From positions 1-64,000 of the forward strand of contig JAIESR010000052.1 of assembly GCA_019745775.1 (NCBI GenBank): a DNA stretch of 64,000 nucleotides, read 5' to 3'. Both the position numbers and the translations under genes were made by a program. The stretch's first letter is position 1. Each line of letters begins with the position of its first letter. Below the pieces are notes generated by a model that saw only the letters and a program-made list of their open reading frames with translations, was not told where the DNA came from and did not search any database. This document shows positions 1-9,614 of the stretch, piece by piece. The stretch is from Xanthobacteraceae bacterium. Its GTDB lineage: Bacteria; Pseudomonadota; Alphaproteobacteria; Rhizobiales; Xanthobacteraceae.

Positions 1-34
1 TCACCCCGTCGTGTCCAATCCAACGGAATCACGA

Positions 35-427
35 TCAGGTCTTGCCGTCGAGCGAGTTTTTCAGCAGCCTGCTAGCCAGCTTGCTGTGCGGCGTTTGATG
101 ATCCGGTTTGTGTCCGTCCTTCGCGACAGACGCGAAAACCTGTTGTGCCGAAGCGGCGATCAGCGTTTGTCGTGCCTGCAAACATTGCGACTGGGCCACG
201 CCGATCTCATGCAAGATCGCCGTTTTGCCTGCATAGTCCGGCCATTCGTTCACAGACCGCTCCAACCGCATGAGATACGCGTCCAAGTCGGCGAACTGCC
301 GACCGAGGGAGTGGAACAGGTTGGCCTGCTTCGACGGCTTCAGCGACTTGATCGCGAACACCTGTGCTCGCTGGCTTTTCTGAATCCGGTCCTGGAGAAT
401 TTGTAGTTTGTTCGTTCGCGCATTCAT
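35..427 (-). CDS. Hypothetical protein, 130 aa
   Basis: I do not recognise this protein. It is basic and mostly helical in appearance, with Gln/Lys/Arg-rich stretches, no signal peptide and no membrane segment. The start at 427 (MNARTNK) is chosen over an in-frame ATG 23 codons upstream because GGGAG lies just ahead of it. It reads away from the two-component genes at 636-3348, in the same direction but about 210 bp downstream of them. Base composition is less GC-skewed than its neighbours, so it may be a recent acquisition. Coding status rests only on the open frame and the ribosome binding site. Confidence 0.5.
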   Translation of the reverse strand: MNARTNKLQILQDRIQKSQRAQVFAIKSLKPSKQANLFHSLGRQFADLDAYLMRLERSVNEWPDYAGKTAILHEIGVAQSQCLQARQTLIAASAQQVFASVAKDGHKPDHQTPHSKLASRLLKNSLDGKT

Positions 428-584
428 CGGTTTCTCCCGCCATCCACTGTTCGCCGCGCGCGTCGGCCATTGGCATCTGCTTGGTGCATACGGCAAAATC
501 CCCGGCAGACGAGGCTTTGGTGAAAGCCGCGTATGGTTATCGCCGACAAATTGTTTTCTGAAGTCCGGGCAAAACAGTCACTGC

Positions 585-603
585 GGTCAGGTGATTCCTG
601 ACC
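585..603. other. Small inverted repeat between the response regulator and the hypothetical gene
   Basis: GGTCAGG and CCTGACC are separated by five bases. On the minus strand a short T run follows about 10 nt later, so this could be a weak terminator for the two-component operon or a protein-binding site upstream of the small gene. Neither role can be proved from the sequence. Confidence 0.3.
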
Positions 604-635
604 TGCTAAGCAATGGGTAACTTTTGTTGGACCGA

Positions 636-1295
636 TCAGGATGCGTCTATCAGCCAACCTTGGCCGGCGGCGTAGCGAACGAGGTCGGCGCGCGTGCTGA
701 CGCCGAGCTTCTCGGTGCCGCGCCCCTTGTAGGTTTCCACCGACTTGAGCCCGATCCCAAGCTTCTGCGCGATTTCCTTGTTGGTGAAACCCAAGGCGAC
801 GAGCTTGAGCACCTCGCCTTCGCGTTCGGTCAGGTCGAATGCCGCTCCGGCGCCCCCTCGTCCCGGATGCTTCGGAATCACGTCGAACATCTTGCTGGCA
901 ATGGCAGGGTCGGCATAAAGCCCGCCCACAGCGACCGCGCGAATCCCCTGCACGAGGCATTCGGCCGCCGAGCGCTTGAGCACATAGCCGCGAGCGCCGG
1001 CATCGAAACCTTGCCTGATGAACGCGCGGTCTTCGTGCAGCGTCAGGATCAGGACGCCAATGGACGGCATTTCCGTCATCAGCCGCCGCGTCAGCAAGAT
1101 GCCATTCACGACCCCCATTGAGATGTCCAAGACCGCCACGTGGGGGCGCGTGTCTCGTATCGTGGCGAACGCGGTTCCGCCGTTCGCAGCTTCCCCGACC
1201 ACCTCCAGATCGGCCTCGGCGAGAATCAGATTTCGCAGCCCGGCGAGGACGATGGGATGGTCGTCGGCGAGGACAATTCGCGTCTTCTGTTTCAC
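636..1295 (-). CDS. NarL/FixJ-type response regulator
   Basis: A 219-aa two-domain transcriptional regulator. The receiver domain (about residues 5-120) has the acidic pair ADDHP near the start, the phosphoacceptor Asp in AVLDISMG and the conserved Lys in YVLKRS. The C-terminal LuxR-type helix-turn-helix (about 150-212) has LTEREGEVL and FTNKEIAQKLGI. The start is GTG at 1295 and it overlaps the TGA of the upstream kinase gene by four bases (GTGA), so the two are translationally coupled. The protein should be phosphorylated by the adjacent kinase and act as a DNA-binding regulator. The target genes are not evident from sequence; the divergent permease at 3642 is one possibility. Confidence 0.93.
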   Translation of the reverse strand: MKQKTRIVLADDHPIVLAGLRNLILAEADLEVVGEAANGGTAFATIRDTRPHVAVLDISMGVVNGILLTRRLMTEMPSIGVLILTLHEDRAFIRQGFDAGARGYVLKRSAAECLVQGIRAVAVGGLYADPAIASKMFDVIPKHPGRGGAGAAFDLTEREGEVLKLVALGFTNKEIAQKLGIGLKSVETYKGRGTEKLGVSTRADLVRYAAGQGWLIDAS

Positions 1296-3348
1296 GCTGC
1301 CCTGCTCCCTTCCCAGACCGGTATCCTGGCAAAGACCGTCGTGCCCGCGCCGACCGCGGATTCCAGCTCAAACTCGCCCCCGATGAGGGACAATCGCTCG
1401 CGCATGCCCGCGATCCCCAGTCCCGAGCCGGGTTCGTTCTGCACGTCCGGCCGGAAGCCGCAGCCATTGTCATTGATCGTCAGTCGCAGGACGGCGTCGG
1501 TGCGCTCGATCACGACGCTGACCGCCGTCGCGCGTTCGGCGTGTTTTGCGATGTTGGTCAGGCCTTCCTGGACAACCCTATAGATCGTCGTGCGTACCTC
1601 GTCCGACAGCTCGTCGACGGCCTGCTCCCGGCAATAAAAATCAGCGGCGATACCGTAGCGAAAGCCCCACTCGGACAGGTAATTGCCGAGTGCGCTCGCA
1701 AGGCCGACCTCGTCGATGGACAAGGGGCGCAACTCCCATGCGACCCGGTGCAGAGTTTCTCCCATGACTTCCATCTGCTTGCGCAGGGAGCGCAGCCGCT
1801 CGCGCGCCGACTCCGCCGCAAAGGCTTCGATCCCTTTCAGCTCCAGCAGCGCCGCCGTCAGAGTTTGACCCGTCTGGTCATGCAGCTCGTGCGCCAACCG
1901 CAGCCGCTCGCCTTCCTGCGCCTGCATGTAGCGGCGGCGCAGATCGTCGCGCTCCTGCAAAGCGGCGGACAGTCTGCTTTGCGAGAGCTTGTGCGCCGAG
2001 ATATCGACGATCGTCGCCATCACCAGCCCGCCGGCGGTCGAGATGGGGTTCAATGCGATCTCGACCGGAAACTCACTGCCGTCTTTGCGCTTGCCATTCA
2101 GCTCCCGGCCGATACCCATAGGGCGGGCTTGAGGTTTCCGCGCGAAATCCGATCTGTGCTTTGCATGGGCGGCGCGATGTCGGTCCGGCACCAGGACCTC
2201 GATGGGCTGGCCGATCAGCTCGTCTTTGCGATAGCCGAATTTCTGCACCAACAATTGGTTGACCAACATGATGATGCCGTCGCTGCTGGCGACCAGGACG
2301 CCATTGGGCGCAGCTTCAAACAAGACCTCGAACTCCTCCCGGGTGGGTTCGCGCTCTATTCCCAGCGCGCCGGCGGATCGCGCGAGGCGCCCGCCCCAGC
2401 GGTACGACAACGCAATGCCGGCAGCGAGCAGGAGAACTCCTGCAATCGCAAAGGTCGCGCCCGCGCGCCGGGAAGGCGCCTCGAACACGGCATCCGGAAT
2501 ACCGACCGATACATGCCAGCCGGTGACGTCCGAGCGCCGATTGAACCAGTGAAATGGTATGCCTTCGAGATTTACGTACCGTTCGACCTGGTCGGTGCTG
2601 ATCGGCAGGGTCGCATTGATCGGGCTGCCGGCAAACTCATCGTGGCGATCCGAGCGCGCAACGATGCGCCCGTTACGATCGATCACCGTCACAAGGTAGT
2701 CGGGCTGGATGTGCAGACTGCGCAGAACGTCGGCAAAGTGCGTGAGCGGCAGCCCCGACGCGAGGGTGTAGCGCAACTTGCCGTCCAGGAATACCGGCAT
2801 GACCGCTGCAACAAGATACCCGCCGATCGGTCGCGCGGAGAAGACACTGGAGACGTAGGGCCTGCCTGACCGCAGCGCTTCCATGTCAGCGGAATTCTGG
2901 GCGCGGGCAGCGTCCCCTCGAGCGCCGTTCCCCATGGAAACGCCGTATTGAACACTTGTTCATCCGCCTCGATGTCCCGCAGGAAGATATTCAGGCCGAC
3001 CTTTCGCGTCAGATCCGCAGCCTGGCCATAGAAATCCTTGACGCGCTCCGGCTCCAGGAACGGCGAGCCTGCCAAAAGCGTCAACAGGTTTTGCTTGTTG
3101 ACGATCTCCCGATCGATCGCCGCCAACACCTCGCGGCTTTGGGCGATAGCGCTCTTCTCGAGTTGGAGCCGTTCCGACCGCGCCAGCCAAACCGCCAGCC
3201 AGCCTGTCAGCGCAAGCGCGGGAATCAAGATGAGCGCGACAATACCGACCACCGTCCATCGCGCCGAAACCCGGACGCGGGCGCGTTCAAGCGTGAGGCG
3301 AGAAGCGGTCAGCGTTGCCTCCCGTGCAAGCGACAGTTCCGGCGGCAA
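1292..3348 (-). pseudogene. NarL-partner sensor histidine kinase, interrupted by a one-base frameshift
   Basis: Two overlapping frames together make one membrane-bound HisKA_3 kinase of about 680 aa. The 5' frame (3348 to about 2917, TTG start) has a transmembrane helix at about residues 33-55 and the start of an extracytoplasmic Cache-like sensor. The 3' frame (about 2916 to 1292) completes the sensor, then has a second membrane segment, a PAS domain (about VLFEAAPNGVLVASSDG), the phosphoacceptor His in LAHELHDQTGQ and the ATPase boxes NDNGCGF and GLGIAGMRERL. The join falls in a CCCC run at 2914-2917: adding one base restores FPWGTALEG followed by DAARAQNSADMEAL. This may be a sequencing indel, a real mutation or slippage. 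All catalytic parts lie in the 3' frame. Confidence 0.82.
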
Positions 3349-3641
3349 GCCGGCGAATCATCACGTGATCATGCCACAGCCGTCATGGCGCCCCAATGCG
3401 ACCACCGGTGCGAGCGGCGCCTCCTCACTTCCATGAATTGGCTGGCTTAATCTGCCTGCGCCGCGATTGCCAAACGACGGACGACTTCTGTGTTTTACGT
3501 GGTGTATCGCAGTTACAGTCCTTCGCCGCGACAAGGGACCCCGGCACCAACTCGGAGGCGCTGGGGTCCGCTCTGCCCGAAGCCCATTGTGACCTCCCCG
3601 TCGCCGTGTGAGACTGCCCGATCAGCGGCGGGAGGCACACG

Positions 3642-5060
3642 ATGGCGGACGTGTCGGTCGGCGGCGGTCAGCAGACACCCAGCTCGGAGCCGAGCCTCGA
3701 ACGGGTGATGGGGCCCTGGCTCCTTCTTCTCTTCATCGTCGGCGACATCCTCGGCACCGGCATCTACGCCCTGACCGGCAATGTCGCGAAGCAGGTCGGC
3801 GGCGTGGTGTGGCTGCCGTTCCTGGTGGCGTTCGTGGTCGCGCTGCTGACCGCCTTCAGCTATCTCGAACTGGTGACAAAATATCCGCGCGCCGCCGGCG
3901 CCGCGCTCTACACCCACAGGGCATTCGGCATCCACTTCGTCACCTTCATCGTCGCCTTCGCGGTGATGTGCTCGGGCATCACCTCGGCCTCGACCGCGTC
4001 ACGCGCGTTCGCCGCCAACTTCGCGCACGCGTTCGATCTCGATATCGCGAAAGGCATCGGCATCACCGTCGTCGGGCTGCTGTTCATGGCTGCGGTCGCG
4101 GCCATCAATTTCCGCGGCGTCGGCGAGAGCGTGAAGGCGAATGTGGTCCTCACCTGCGTCGAGCTCTCCGGTCTGCTGATCATCATCATGATCGGCATGT
4201 GGGCGATCGGACGCGGACAGGGCGACGTGTCGCGCGTGCTGGAGTTCAAGACCGTCGGCGACAGCATGTTCTGGCCGGTTATCGCGGCCACCACGCTCGC
4301 GTTCTTCGCCATGGTCGGGTTCGAGGACTCGGTCAACATGGCGGAGGAGTGCAAGAACCCGGTCGACCATTTCCCGAAGGTGCTGCTGGCCGGACTGTTC
4401 ATAACCGGTGCGATCTATGTGCTGGTGTCGATCTCGGCGATCACGCTGGTGCCGCCGGACCAGCTCGGCCAAGGCGAAGCGCCGCTGCTCAAGGTGGTGC
4501 AGGCCGGCGCGCCGAATTTCCCGCTGTGGATATTCGGCTTCATCACGATGTTCGCGGTGGCGAACAGCGCGCTCATCAACATGCTGATGGCGAGCCGCCT
4601 CGTCTACGGCATGAGCCGCGAGCACGTGCTGCCGGCCGTGCTCGGCAAGGTGCATCCGAGCCGCCGCACGCCCTATGTCGCGATCGGCTTTACGTCCCTG
4701 CTGGCGTTCGGCCTGATCACTTTCGTCGGCGAGGTGCCGGCGCTCGGCGGCACCACCGCGCTGCTGCTGCTCTGCGTGTTCACGGTGGTCAACGTCGCCG
4801 TGCTGGTGCTGCGCCGCGACCGCGTCGCGCACAAGCACTTCCGCACCCCGACGATCGTGCCGATCCTCGGCGCCATCACCTGCGCCTTCCTCGCCGGCCC
4901 CTGGACCGGCCGCGACTCGGTGCAGTACACCATTGCCGGCGTCCTGATCGCCCTCGGCGTCGCGTTGTGGGTGGTGACCGTGCTGGTCAACCGCGCCACC
5001 GGCCTCAAGCCGGCGGAGCCGACCATGGCCGACATCGGCGGCAGCGGACCGCAGAACTAA
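3642..5060 (+). CDS. APC-superfamily amino-acid permease
   Basis: A 472-aa inner-membrane protein with about 12 hydrophobic segments. The first helix carries the APC signature GDILGTGIYALTG, and the family's FAMVGFEDSVNMAEE region lies near residue 225, followed by VLLAGLFITGAIY. These features match amino-acid/polyamine/organocation transporters. A GGGAGG ribosome binding site sits seven bases before the ATG. It is transcribed divergently from the sensor kinase across about 290 bp in which I see no clear operator. The substrate cannot be told from sequence. The following gene at 5113 starts 52 bp downstream and may be cotranscribed. Confidence 0.9.
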   Translation: MADVSVGGGQQTPSSEPSLERVMGPWLLLLFIVGDILGTGIYALTGNVAKQVGGVVWLPFLVAFVVALLTAFSYLELVTKYPRAAGAALYTHRAFGIHFVTFIVAFAVMCSGITSASTASRAFAANFAHAFDLDIAKGIGITVVGLLFMAAVAAINFRGVGESVKANVVLTCVELSGLLIIIMIGMWAIGRGQGDVSRVLEFKTVGDSMFWPVIAATTLAFFAMVGFEDSVNMAEECKNPVDHFPKVLLAGLFITGAIYVLVSISAITLVPPDQLGQGEAPLLKVVQAGAPNFPLWIFGFITMFAVANSALINMLMASRLVYGMSREHVLPAVLGKVHPSRRTPYVAIGFTSLLAFGLITFVGEVPALGGTTALLLLCVFTVVNVAVLVLRRDRVAHKHFRTPTIVPILGAITCAFLAGPWTGRDSVQYTIAGVLIALGVALWVVTVLVNRATGLKPAEPTMADIGGSGPQN

Positions 5061-5112
5061 TACGATGAACACCGGCGCTTGCCGGCCAACGAAACGACAG
5101 AGGGAGGATGAC

Positions 5113-5793
5113 ATGCAAACGAAACTGAAGCTTCTTGCGTTCGCGACCGCGGCGCTGGTGCCGATGGTGCTGAGCGGCGACCTACAGGCCCAGCAACAGC
5201 CGCCGCAATTCCCCAACATGACGTTCTTCGTCACCTCGATCGGCGGGCCGGACGGCGCCAATTACGGCGGCATCGAGGGCGCCGACAAGCACTGCCAGGC
5301 GCTCGCGGCGAAGGCCGGCGCCGGCGCCAAGACCTGGCGCGCGTATCTCAGCGTGCAGGCCAATGGCGGCGCCAAGCCGGTGAACGCGCGCGACCGCATC
5401 GGCAACGGCCCGTGGGTCAACGCCAACGGCGTGCAGATCGCATCGAGCGTCGCCGACCTGCATTCCGACAACAACAAGATCACCGCGGCAACCATCGTCG
5501 CCGAGAACGGCCGCCTCATTCCGAGCCGGCTCTATACCGTCAACCAGCACGACGTCCTGACCGGGACGCAGATGGACGGCACCGCGCCGCCTCCCGGCAA
5601 GGACATGACGTGCAACAACTGGACGAGCGGCAACGAAGGCCAGGCGCTGGTCGGCCATGCCGACCGCATGGGGCAGCGCGACGACGTGGCGTCGAAGTCG
5701 TGGAATTCGTCGCATCCCTCGCGCGGCTGCAGCGCGCCGCAACTGGTGGCGTCCGGTGGCGCCGGGCTGCTCTACTGCTTCGCGGCGAACTGA
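5113..5793 (+). CDS. Secreted lectin-fold-like protein (DUF1554-like)
   Basis: A 226-aa protein with an N-terminal signal peptide (MQTKLKLLAFATAALVPMVL, then DLQAQ). The start at 5113 is chosen because GGGAGGATGAC precedes it; an ATG 48 bp upstream lacks a binding site. The mature part has four cysteines (HCQAL, MTCNNW, RGCSAPQ, LYCFAAN), suggesting two disulfides, and the pattern CQALAAKAGAG, WRAYLS, ARDRIGNGPW that I associate with bacterial DUF1554 or C-type-lectin/endostatin-like domains. The ligand is unknown. A clear Rho-independent terminator follows at 5856. Confidence 0.75.
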   Translation: MQTKLKLLAFATAALVPMVLSGDLQAQQQPPQFPNMTFFVTSIGGPDGANYGGIEGADKHCQALAAKAGAGAKTWRAYLSVQANGGAKPVNARDRIGNGPWVNANGVQIASSVADLHSDNNKITAATIVAENGRLIPSRLYTVNQHDVLTGTQMDGTAPPPGKDMTCNNWTSGNEGQALVGHADRMGQRDDVASKSWNSSHPSRGCSAPQLVASGGAGLLYCFAAN

Positions 5794-5855
5794 CGCGACG
5801 GCCGCGCGGGGCGGATCGCGCTTCGCCGATCCGCCTCGCAGCCCTGCCATGCAAC

Positions 5856-5889
5856 AAACCCCGGACAGGCCGTCCGGGGTTTCGCTTTT
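5856..5889 (+). terminator. Rho-independent terminator after the lectin-like gene
   Basis: A GC-rich stem (AACCCCGGA paired with TCCGGGGTT, loop of about seven bases) is followed by TTCGCTTTT. It lies 63 bp after the stop of the secreted protein and 29 bp before the MFS gene, so it should separate the two transcripts. Confidence 0.85.
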
Positions 5890-5917
5890 CGCGCAATGCG
5901 GGCTACACAGCCCGGCA

Positions 5918-7126
5918 ATGACCTCGCCGCGCCCGCAAAACCTCCTGTTCGCCCCGGTGCTCGCCTCGATCTCGCTGATCGGGCCGATGGTCATCCATCT
6001 CTACTTCCCCGTCATCCCGGTGGCGAAGGTGGCGTTGCGGCTGACCGACGCCGAAGCGCAGCTCACGTTCAGTGTCGCGATGTTCTGCATGGCGTTCGCG
6101 ACGCTCGCCTATGGCGCTCTGTCCGACCGCTACGGGCGGCGGCCGCTGCTCTTGTCGGGCTTGAGCATCTTCCTGTTCGGCAGCGTCATCGCTTATTCCG
6201 CGGAGACGGTCACCACGATGGTGATCGGTCGCGCGCTCCAGGCGATCGGCGCCGCCTGCGGCGTGACGCTGGTGCGCGCGATCGCGTCCGATGTCTACGG
6301 CCCCGGACGACTGGTAAAGGCGATCGCGTATCTGACGATGTTCTACACGCTCGGGCCGATGATCTCGCCGCTGGTCGGCGGGCTTTTGATCGACACGCTC
6401 GGATGGCGCAGCGTGTTCCTCTTCGCGCTGCTGGTCGGCGGCCTGATCCTCGTCGGCGCCTATCTCGCGATCCCGGAGACGCGCGCCGCCGACAAGCCGC
6501 CGGCGACGAACCTGCTGCGCGGCTATGGCGAGCTGCTCGGACAGCTTCGGTTTGCGGCCTTCGTGCTGCAGCCCGGTTTCCAGACCGGCACCTTTCTCAC
6601 GATTGCGACCGCGTCGTCGGGCTTCATGAAGGAGCTGCTCAACCGGCCGTCGTTCGAGTTCGGGCTCTACTTCCTGCTGTTCCCGATCGGCTTCCTGTGC
6701 GGGAACTTCATCTCGACGCGGCTGAGCGGACGGGTGGTCAACGAGACGATGGTGCTGGCGGGTGGCGTGCTGTCTGCGATCACGGTCGCCGTGCAGTCGG
6801 CGTTCCTCCTTTCCGGTCACATCAGTCCGTGGGTGCTGTTCGTGCCCGGCTTCTTCGTCACCATGGCGCAGGGTATCTCGCTGCCGTTCGGCCAGGCCGC
6901 CGCGATGACGACGAACCCGCGGCTTGTCGGCATGGCGGCCGGCCTCGGCGTATTCATGCAAAATCTCGGCGGGGCGATTTTCTCGCAGCTCTACGGATTG
7001 CTGGCGAACGGAACGGTGCGCCCGCTGGTCATGACCACGGCGATCACGGCAGTGCTGTCGCTGATCTCGGGCGCGATCCCGTTTGTCATGATGCGCAAGG
7101 ATTTGCGCTCCGGTGCGCCGCCCTAG
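5918..7126 (+). CDS. MFS transporter, Bcr/CflA-like drug exporter family
   Basis: A 402-aa protein with about 12 membrane segments. The loop between helices 2 and 3 has the MFS signature YGALSDRYGRRPLLLSG, and helix 5 carries the exporter motif TLGPMISPLVGGLLID, which supports proton-driven efflux of the Bcr/CflA type. The start ATG at 5918 gives a normal short N-terminus; upstream in-frame sequence overlaps the preceding gene and terminator. No strong ribosome binding site is visible. The substrate cannot be predicted. It stands alone, followed by a 485-bp non-coding stretch. Confidence 0.85.
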   Translation: MTSPRPQNLLFAPVLASISLIGPMVIHLYFPVIPVAKVALRLTDAEAQLTFSVAMFCMAFATLAYGALSDRYGRRPLLLSGLSIFLFGSVIAYSAETVTTMVIGRALQAIGAACGVTLVRAIASDVYGPGRLVKAIAYLTMFYTLGPMISPLVGGLLIDTLGWRSVFLFALLVGGLILVGAYLAIPETRAADKPPATNLLRGYGELLGQLRFAAFVLQPGFQTGTFLTIATASSGFMKELLNRPSFEFGLYFLLFPIGFLCGNFISTRLSGRVVNETMVLAGGVLSAITVAVQSAFLLSGHISPWVLFVPGFFVTMAQGISLPFGQAAAMTTNPRLVGMAAGLGVFMQNLGGAIFSQLYGLLANGTVRPLVMTTAITAVLSLISGAIPFVMMRKDLRSGAPP

Positions 7127-7611
7127 CGCTCATACCATCCCGCACTACGTGTCGGTCACTCCAGCGGCGCACGAGCATCGCGAAACGAAATAGCGCAAGA
7201 CCACAAGCGCAAGCCGCGCGATTATTTGTTGCACGCGCTGTCGGAAAAAAATCTGATGATATCAAACATCGACGCTGCAGCGTGTTAGCTGCGATGTGCA
7301 CGCGTTATGATACGGATTCTGTTGATAGCGCGTTTGACACTTCCGCGCGCCTACCTAGCTTCGCTACGTCCCGCCTCTCGCGAGGCATCGCATAAGTTCG
7401 TGCATGCAACAGTCGCCCAGGAGGCGACCAAGTGACGTGCGAACGCACCGATGTCACGTCGAAGCGCACCGCTCGTAGTGGTAAGAGCCGTAAGAATGTA
7501 AGATTCGAACCTAAGCCAATGATCGCTTTCAGGAATATATCTTACACCCCAATCTTACACCCTGCGCCGAGGGTGAAAGAACGGCACGGCCGCAACAACA
7601 ACGGCCCACCG
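7127..7611. other. Non-coding stretch between MFS and SBP genes
   Basis: This region lies between two convergent genes and is less GC-rich than its surroundings. I see no convincing gene or RNA. Its only notable content is the GTAAGA repeat element at 7477-7558, which recurs inverted at 18304-18386, and a small hairpin near 7411-7428 (GTCGCC and GGCGAC). Confidence 0.6.
7477..7558 (+). repeat. GTAAGA repeat element, copy 1
   Basis: The left arm reads AGTGGTAAGA, three bases, GTAAGAATGTAAGATT. After 45 bases comes the inverted end AATCTTAC. The same arm and inverted end, with a 46-base interior, occur in opposite orientation at 18304-18386. The interiors are not obviously alike. Confidence 0.65.
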
Positions 7612-8652
7612 TCAATCCATCGCCACTTTGGCGCGCTCGACGATGTCCTTCGGCGCCTTGAACAGCGCGATCAGGTCTCGTTGCAGCTCTTCGCCCGACG
7701 TGGGATCGATCTGCGCCTTGGCGCGCTCGGCGTCCTTGAGGAACGCCGGGTCTTTCACCAGGCCGTCGAAAGCCGCGCGCAGCGTCTTGAGCCGGTCGGC
7801 GGGAATGGCGGGAGGCGCGATGAGCGCGCGGCCGAACGCCGTCCCGGCGGAGATGAATTCGATCACGCGCTTGGCGGTCGGGTCGTCGATCACCTCCTGC
7901 ATCAGCGGAAGGTCGGGGAGCTCGCGATTGCGCCGCAGCCCGGTCTGGATCACCGGCACCATCGTGCCCTTGGCGATCTCATCGGTATGCGACGTGCGCC
8001 ATTGCAGCCAGGCGCTCGCCACCATGTCGAGTTCGCCGCGCATCATCGCCAGCACGTAGTCGGCCGAGCCCGGATAGCCGCAGATGATCTTGAACTGGAA
8101 GTCGCCCAGGTTCTTCATCATCGACGCGGTCTGGTAGGCCTGCGAGGTCTTGCCGGTGCAGCCGACGCTCGAGGAGATCTTACGCATCTCCGCGATCGTC
8201 TTTGCCGGCGCGTTCTGCCGGCGCATCATCACGGCGCCGACGCCCGAGAACGTGCCGATATAGCTCATCTCCAAGGTCTTCCACTGCCCGACCTCGGGCT
8301 GGAGGATCTCGGTGTGCGCGAGCGTCTCCGGGAATAGCGCGATCACCGTGCCATCGCGCGGCGCGTTGCTGTAGAAGTGACGCGCCGCGCGCACGCCGCC
8401 GCCGCCCGGGCGGTGCTCGATGATGACGTTCGCATTGCCAGGGATGTGCCGCTTGAGGTGGTTCGCCGCCAGCGTAGCGTACATGTGGTACGAGCCGCCG
8501 GGCGGGTGGCCGAGCATGATCGTGACGGTCTTGCCCTTGTAGAATTCCTCCGGCGTCTGCGCCGAGACCGGGAGGCTCGCGCCGAATGCAAGCACCGTCA
8601 CAATGCCGGCGCTGAACCCGCGGTTCAGGGTCTTCACCACGTCAATCGGCAT
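7612..8652 (-). CDS. TctC-superfamily solute-binding protein (FYKGK type)
   Basis: A 346-aa periplasmic binding protein. The start at 8652 gives a good signal peptide ending GASLPVSAQ; a TTG nine codons upstream is less likely. The mature N-terminus EEFYKGKTVTIMLGHPPGGS and the later RHIPGNANVIIEHRPGGGG and APRDGT are hallmarks of a TctC/Bug-related group found seven times in this window. Such proteins bind carboxylates or related small organics and deliver them to TctAB-type permeases, none of which is encoded here. It lacks the Cys pair shared by five of its paralogues. It is separated from the upstream DUF1993 gene by a complex palindrome. Confidence 0.9.
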   Translation of the reverse strand: MPIDVVKTLNRGFSAGIVTVLAFGASLPVSAQTPEEFYKGKTVTIMLGHPPGGSYHMYATLAANHLKRHIPGNANVIIEHRPGGGGVRAARHFYSNAPRDGTVIALFPETLAHTEILQPEVGQWKTLEMSYIGTFSGVGAVMMRRQNAPAKTIAEMRKISSSVGCTGKTSQAYQTASMMKNLGDFQFKIICGYPGSADYVLAMMRGELDMVASAWLQWRTSHTDEIAKGTMVPVIQTGLRRNRELPDLPLMQEVIDDPTAKRVIEFISAGTAFGRALIAPPAIPADRLKTLRAAFDGLVKDPAFLKDAERAKAQIDPTSGEELQRDLIALFKAPKDIVERAKVAMD

Positions 8653-8694
8653 TCCTCTGCCCTGTTGTTGTTCACTCAAACGGTGCCACGAACT

Positions 8695-8798
8695 CGGTGG
8701 GCTCCCTCTCCCCCCGAACTCGGGTCTACCCGAGTTCGGCAGTTATGACTGGTCGAAGTCGGAAACATCCGACTTCGACTGGGGAGAGGGAGCCGACC
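8695..8798. repeat. Nested palindromic repeat (cloverleaf-like)
   Basis: Outer arms GGCTCCCTCTCCCC (8700-8713) and GGGGAGAGGGAGCC (8781-8794) enclose two perfect hairpins: CCGAACTCGGGT with ACCCGAGTTCGG (8714-8739) and GTCGAAGTCGG with CCGACTTCGAC (8752-8779). It belongs to the same GGGGAGAGGGAGCC class as the elements near 10566 and 11815. It lies just upstream of the SBP gene on the minus strand. Confidence 0.85.
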
Positions 8799-8908
8799 AC
8801 CGATGCCGCACGAGTGCGGTTCACTCCAAAGGAAGCCTATTACAGCACAAGAATTCCGCGCCGGGCCAAAGGGCACGGCGTCAAACCGCCGCGCCCGTTG
8901 CGTCATGC

Positions 8909-9424
8909 TCAAAGATTGACCGGCTGGCTCATGAAGTCGCGCTTGCCCAGCTCGATACCGCAATGACGCAGCAGGTCGTAGGCGGTGGTGCAGTGGAAAT
9001 AGAAGTTCGGCAGGATGAAGTTCAGCAGCAGCGCCTGGCCGGTGAACTTGCGCTCGTTATTGCCGAGCTTGAGCGTGATCTCCTTGTCCTCGGTGCCGTC
9101 GATCTGGCCGGGCTTGAAGCCCTTCACGTAGTCGATGACGTTGTTGACGCGCACCTTGAGCGCGCCGAAGTCCGCCTCGGTGTTGGGCATGTTCGGCATC
9201 TCGACGCCCGCGAGCGCGCTGCAGCAGCGCATGGCATGCGTGGTCGCCTGCTGCACCTGGCGCGAATAGGGGTACATGTCGGGATAGAAGCGCATGTTGA
9301 ACAGGAAGCTCGGATCGAGCTGCTTGGCTTCGATATGCGCCAGCGCCTTGTCGATGCAATTCGACTGTCCGGTCAGGAACTGCACGAAAATCGGGACCGA
9401 TACCTTGTACATGGAAATCGTCAT
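8909..9424 (-). CDS. DUF1993 family protein
   Basis: A 171-aa soluble protein that matches the DUF1993 family along its length: MYKVSVPIFVQFLTGQ at the start, FNMRFYPDMYPYSRQVQQAT in the middle and FTGQALLLNFILPNFYFH near the end. The family is probably a four-helix DinB-like fold of unknown function. The start at 9424 is preceded by AAGGACA; an in-frame ATG 25 codons upstream lies in a region with no family similarity. There is no signal peptide. It lies upstream of the SBP at 7612 on the same strand, but a large palindrome separates them, so cotranscription is doubtful. Confidence 0.85.
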   Translation of the reverse strand: MTISMYKVSVPIFVQFLTGQSNCIDKALAHIEAKQLDPSFLFNMRFYPDMYPYSRQVQQATTHAMRCCSALAGVEMPNMPNTEADFGALKVRVNNVIDYVKGFKPGQIDGTEDKEITLKLGNNERKFTGQALLLNFILPNFYFHCTTAYDLLRHCGIELGKRDFMSQPVNL

Positions 9425-9614
9425 GGATGTTGTCCTTGGGTTCTTGATATTGAAGAGTGCCGGCAGATTAGCGGGGTTCCAAGCCAACTCAAGCCTCACG
9501 GCATGTGAACATCTTGGCCCGGCGACGGCGGCTTGCTAAGGCAAAAGCCTAGCCCATAACCGCATAGAACGGGCGCCGCTCCCGGGCGGCTGAAACAATG
9601 GACGGGGAGAAATC

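Noticed and set aside
1118-2869. Long plus-strand open frame (583 codons) antisense to the sensor kinase
   Set aside because: Arg/Asp/Gln-rich composition with no domain features, no binding site, and fully opposite to a gene with clear kinase motifs. It is a product of high GC at third positions.
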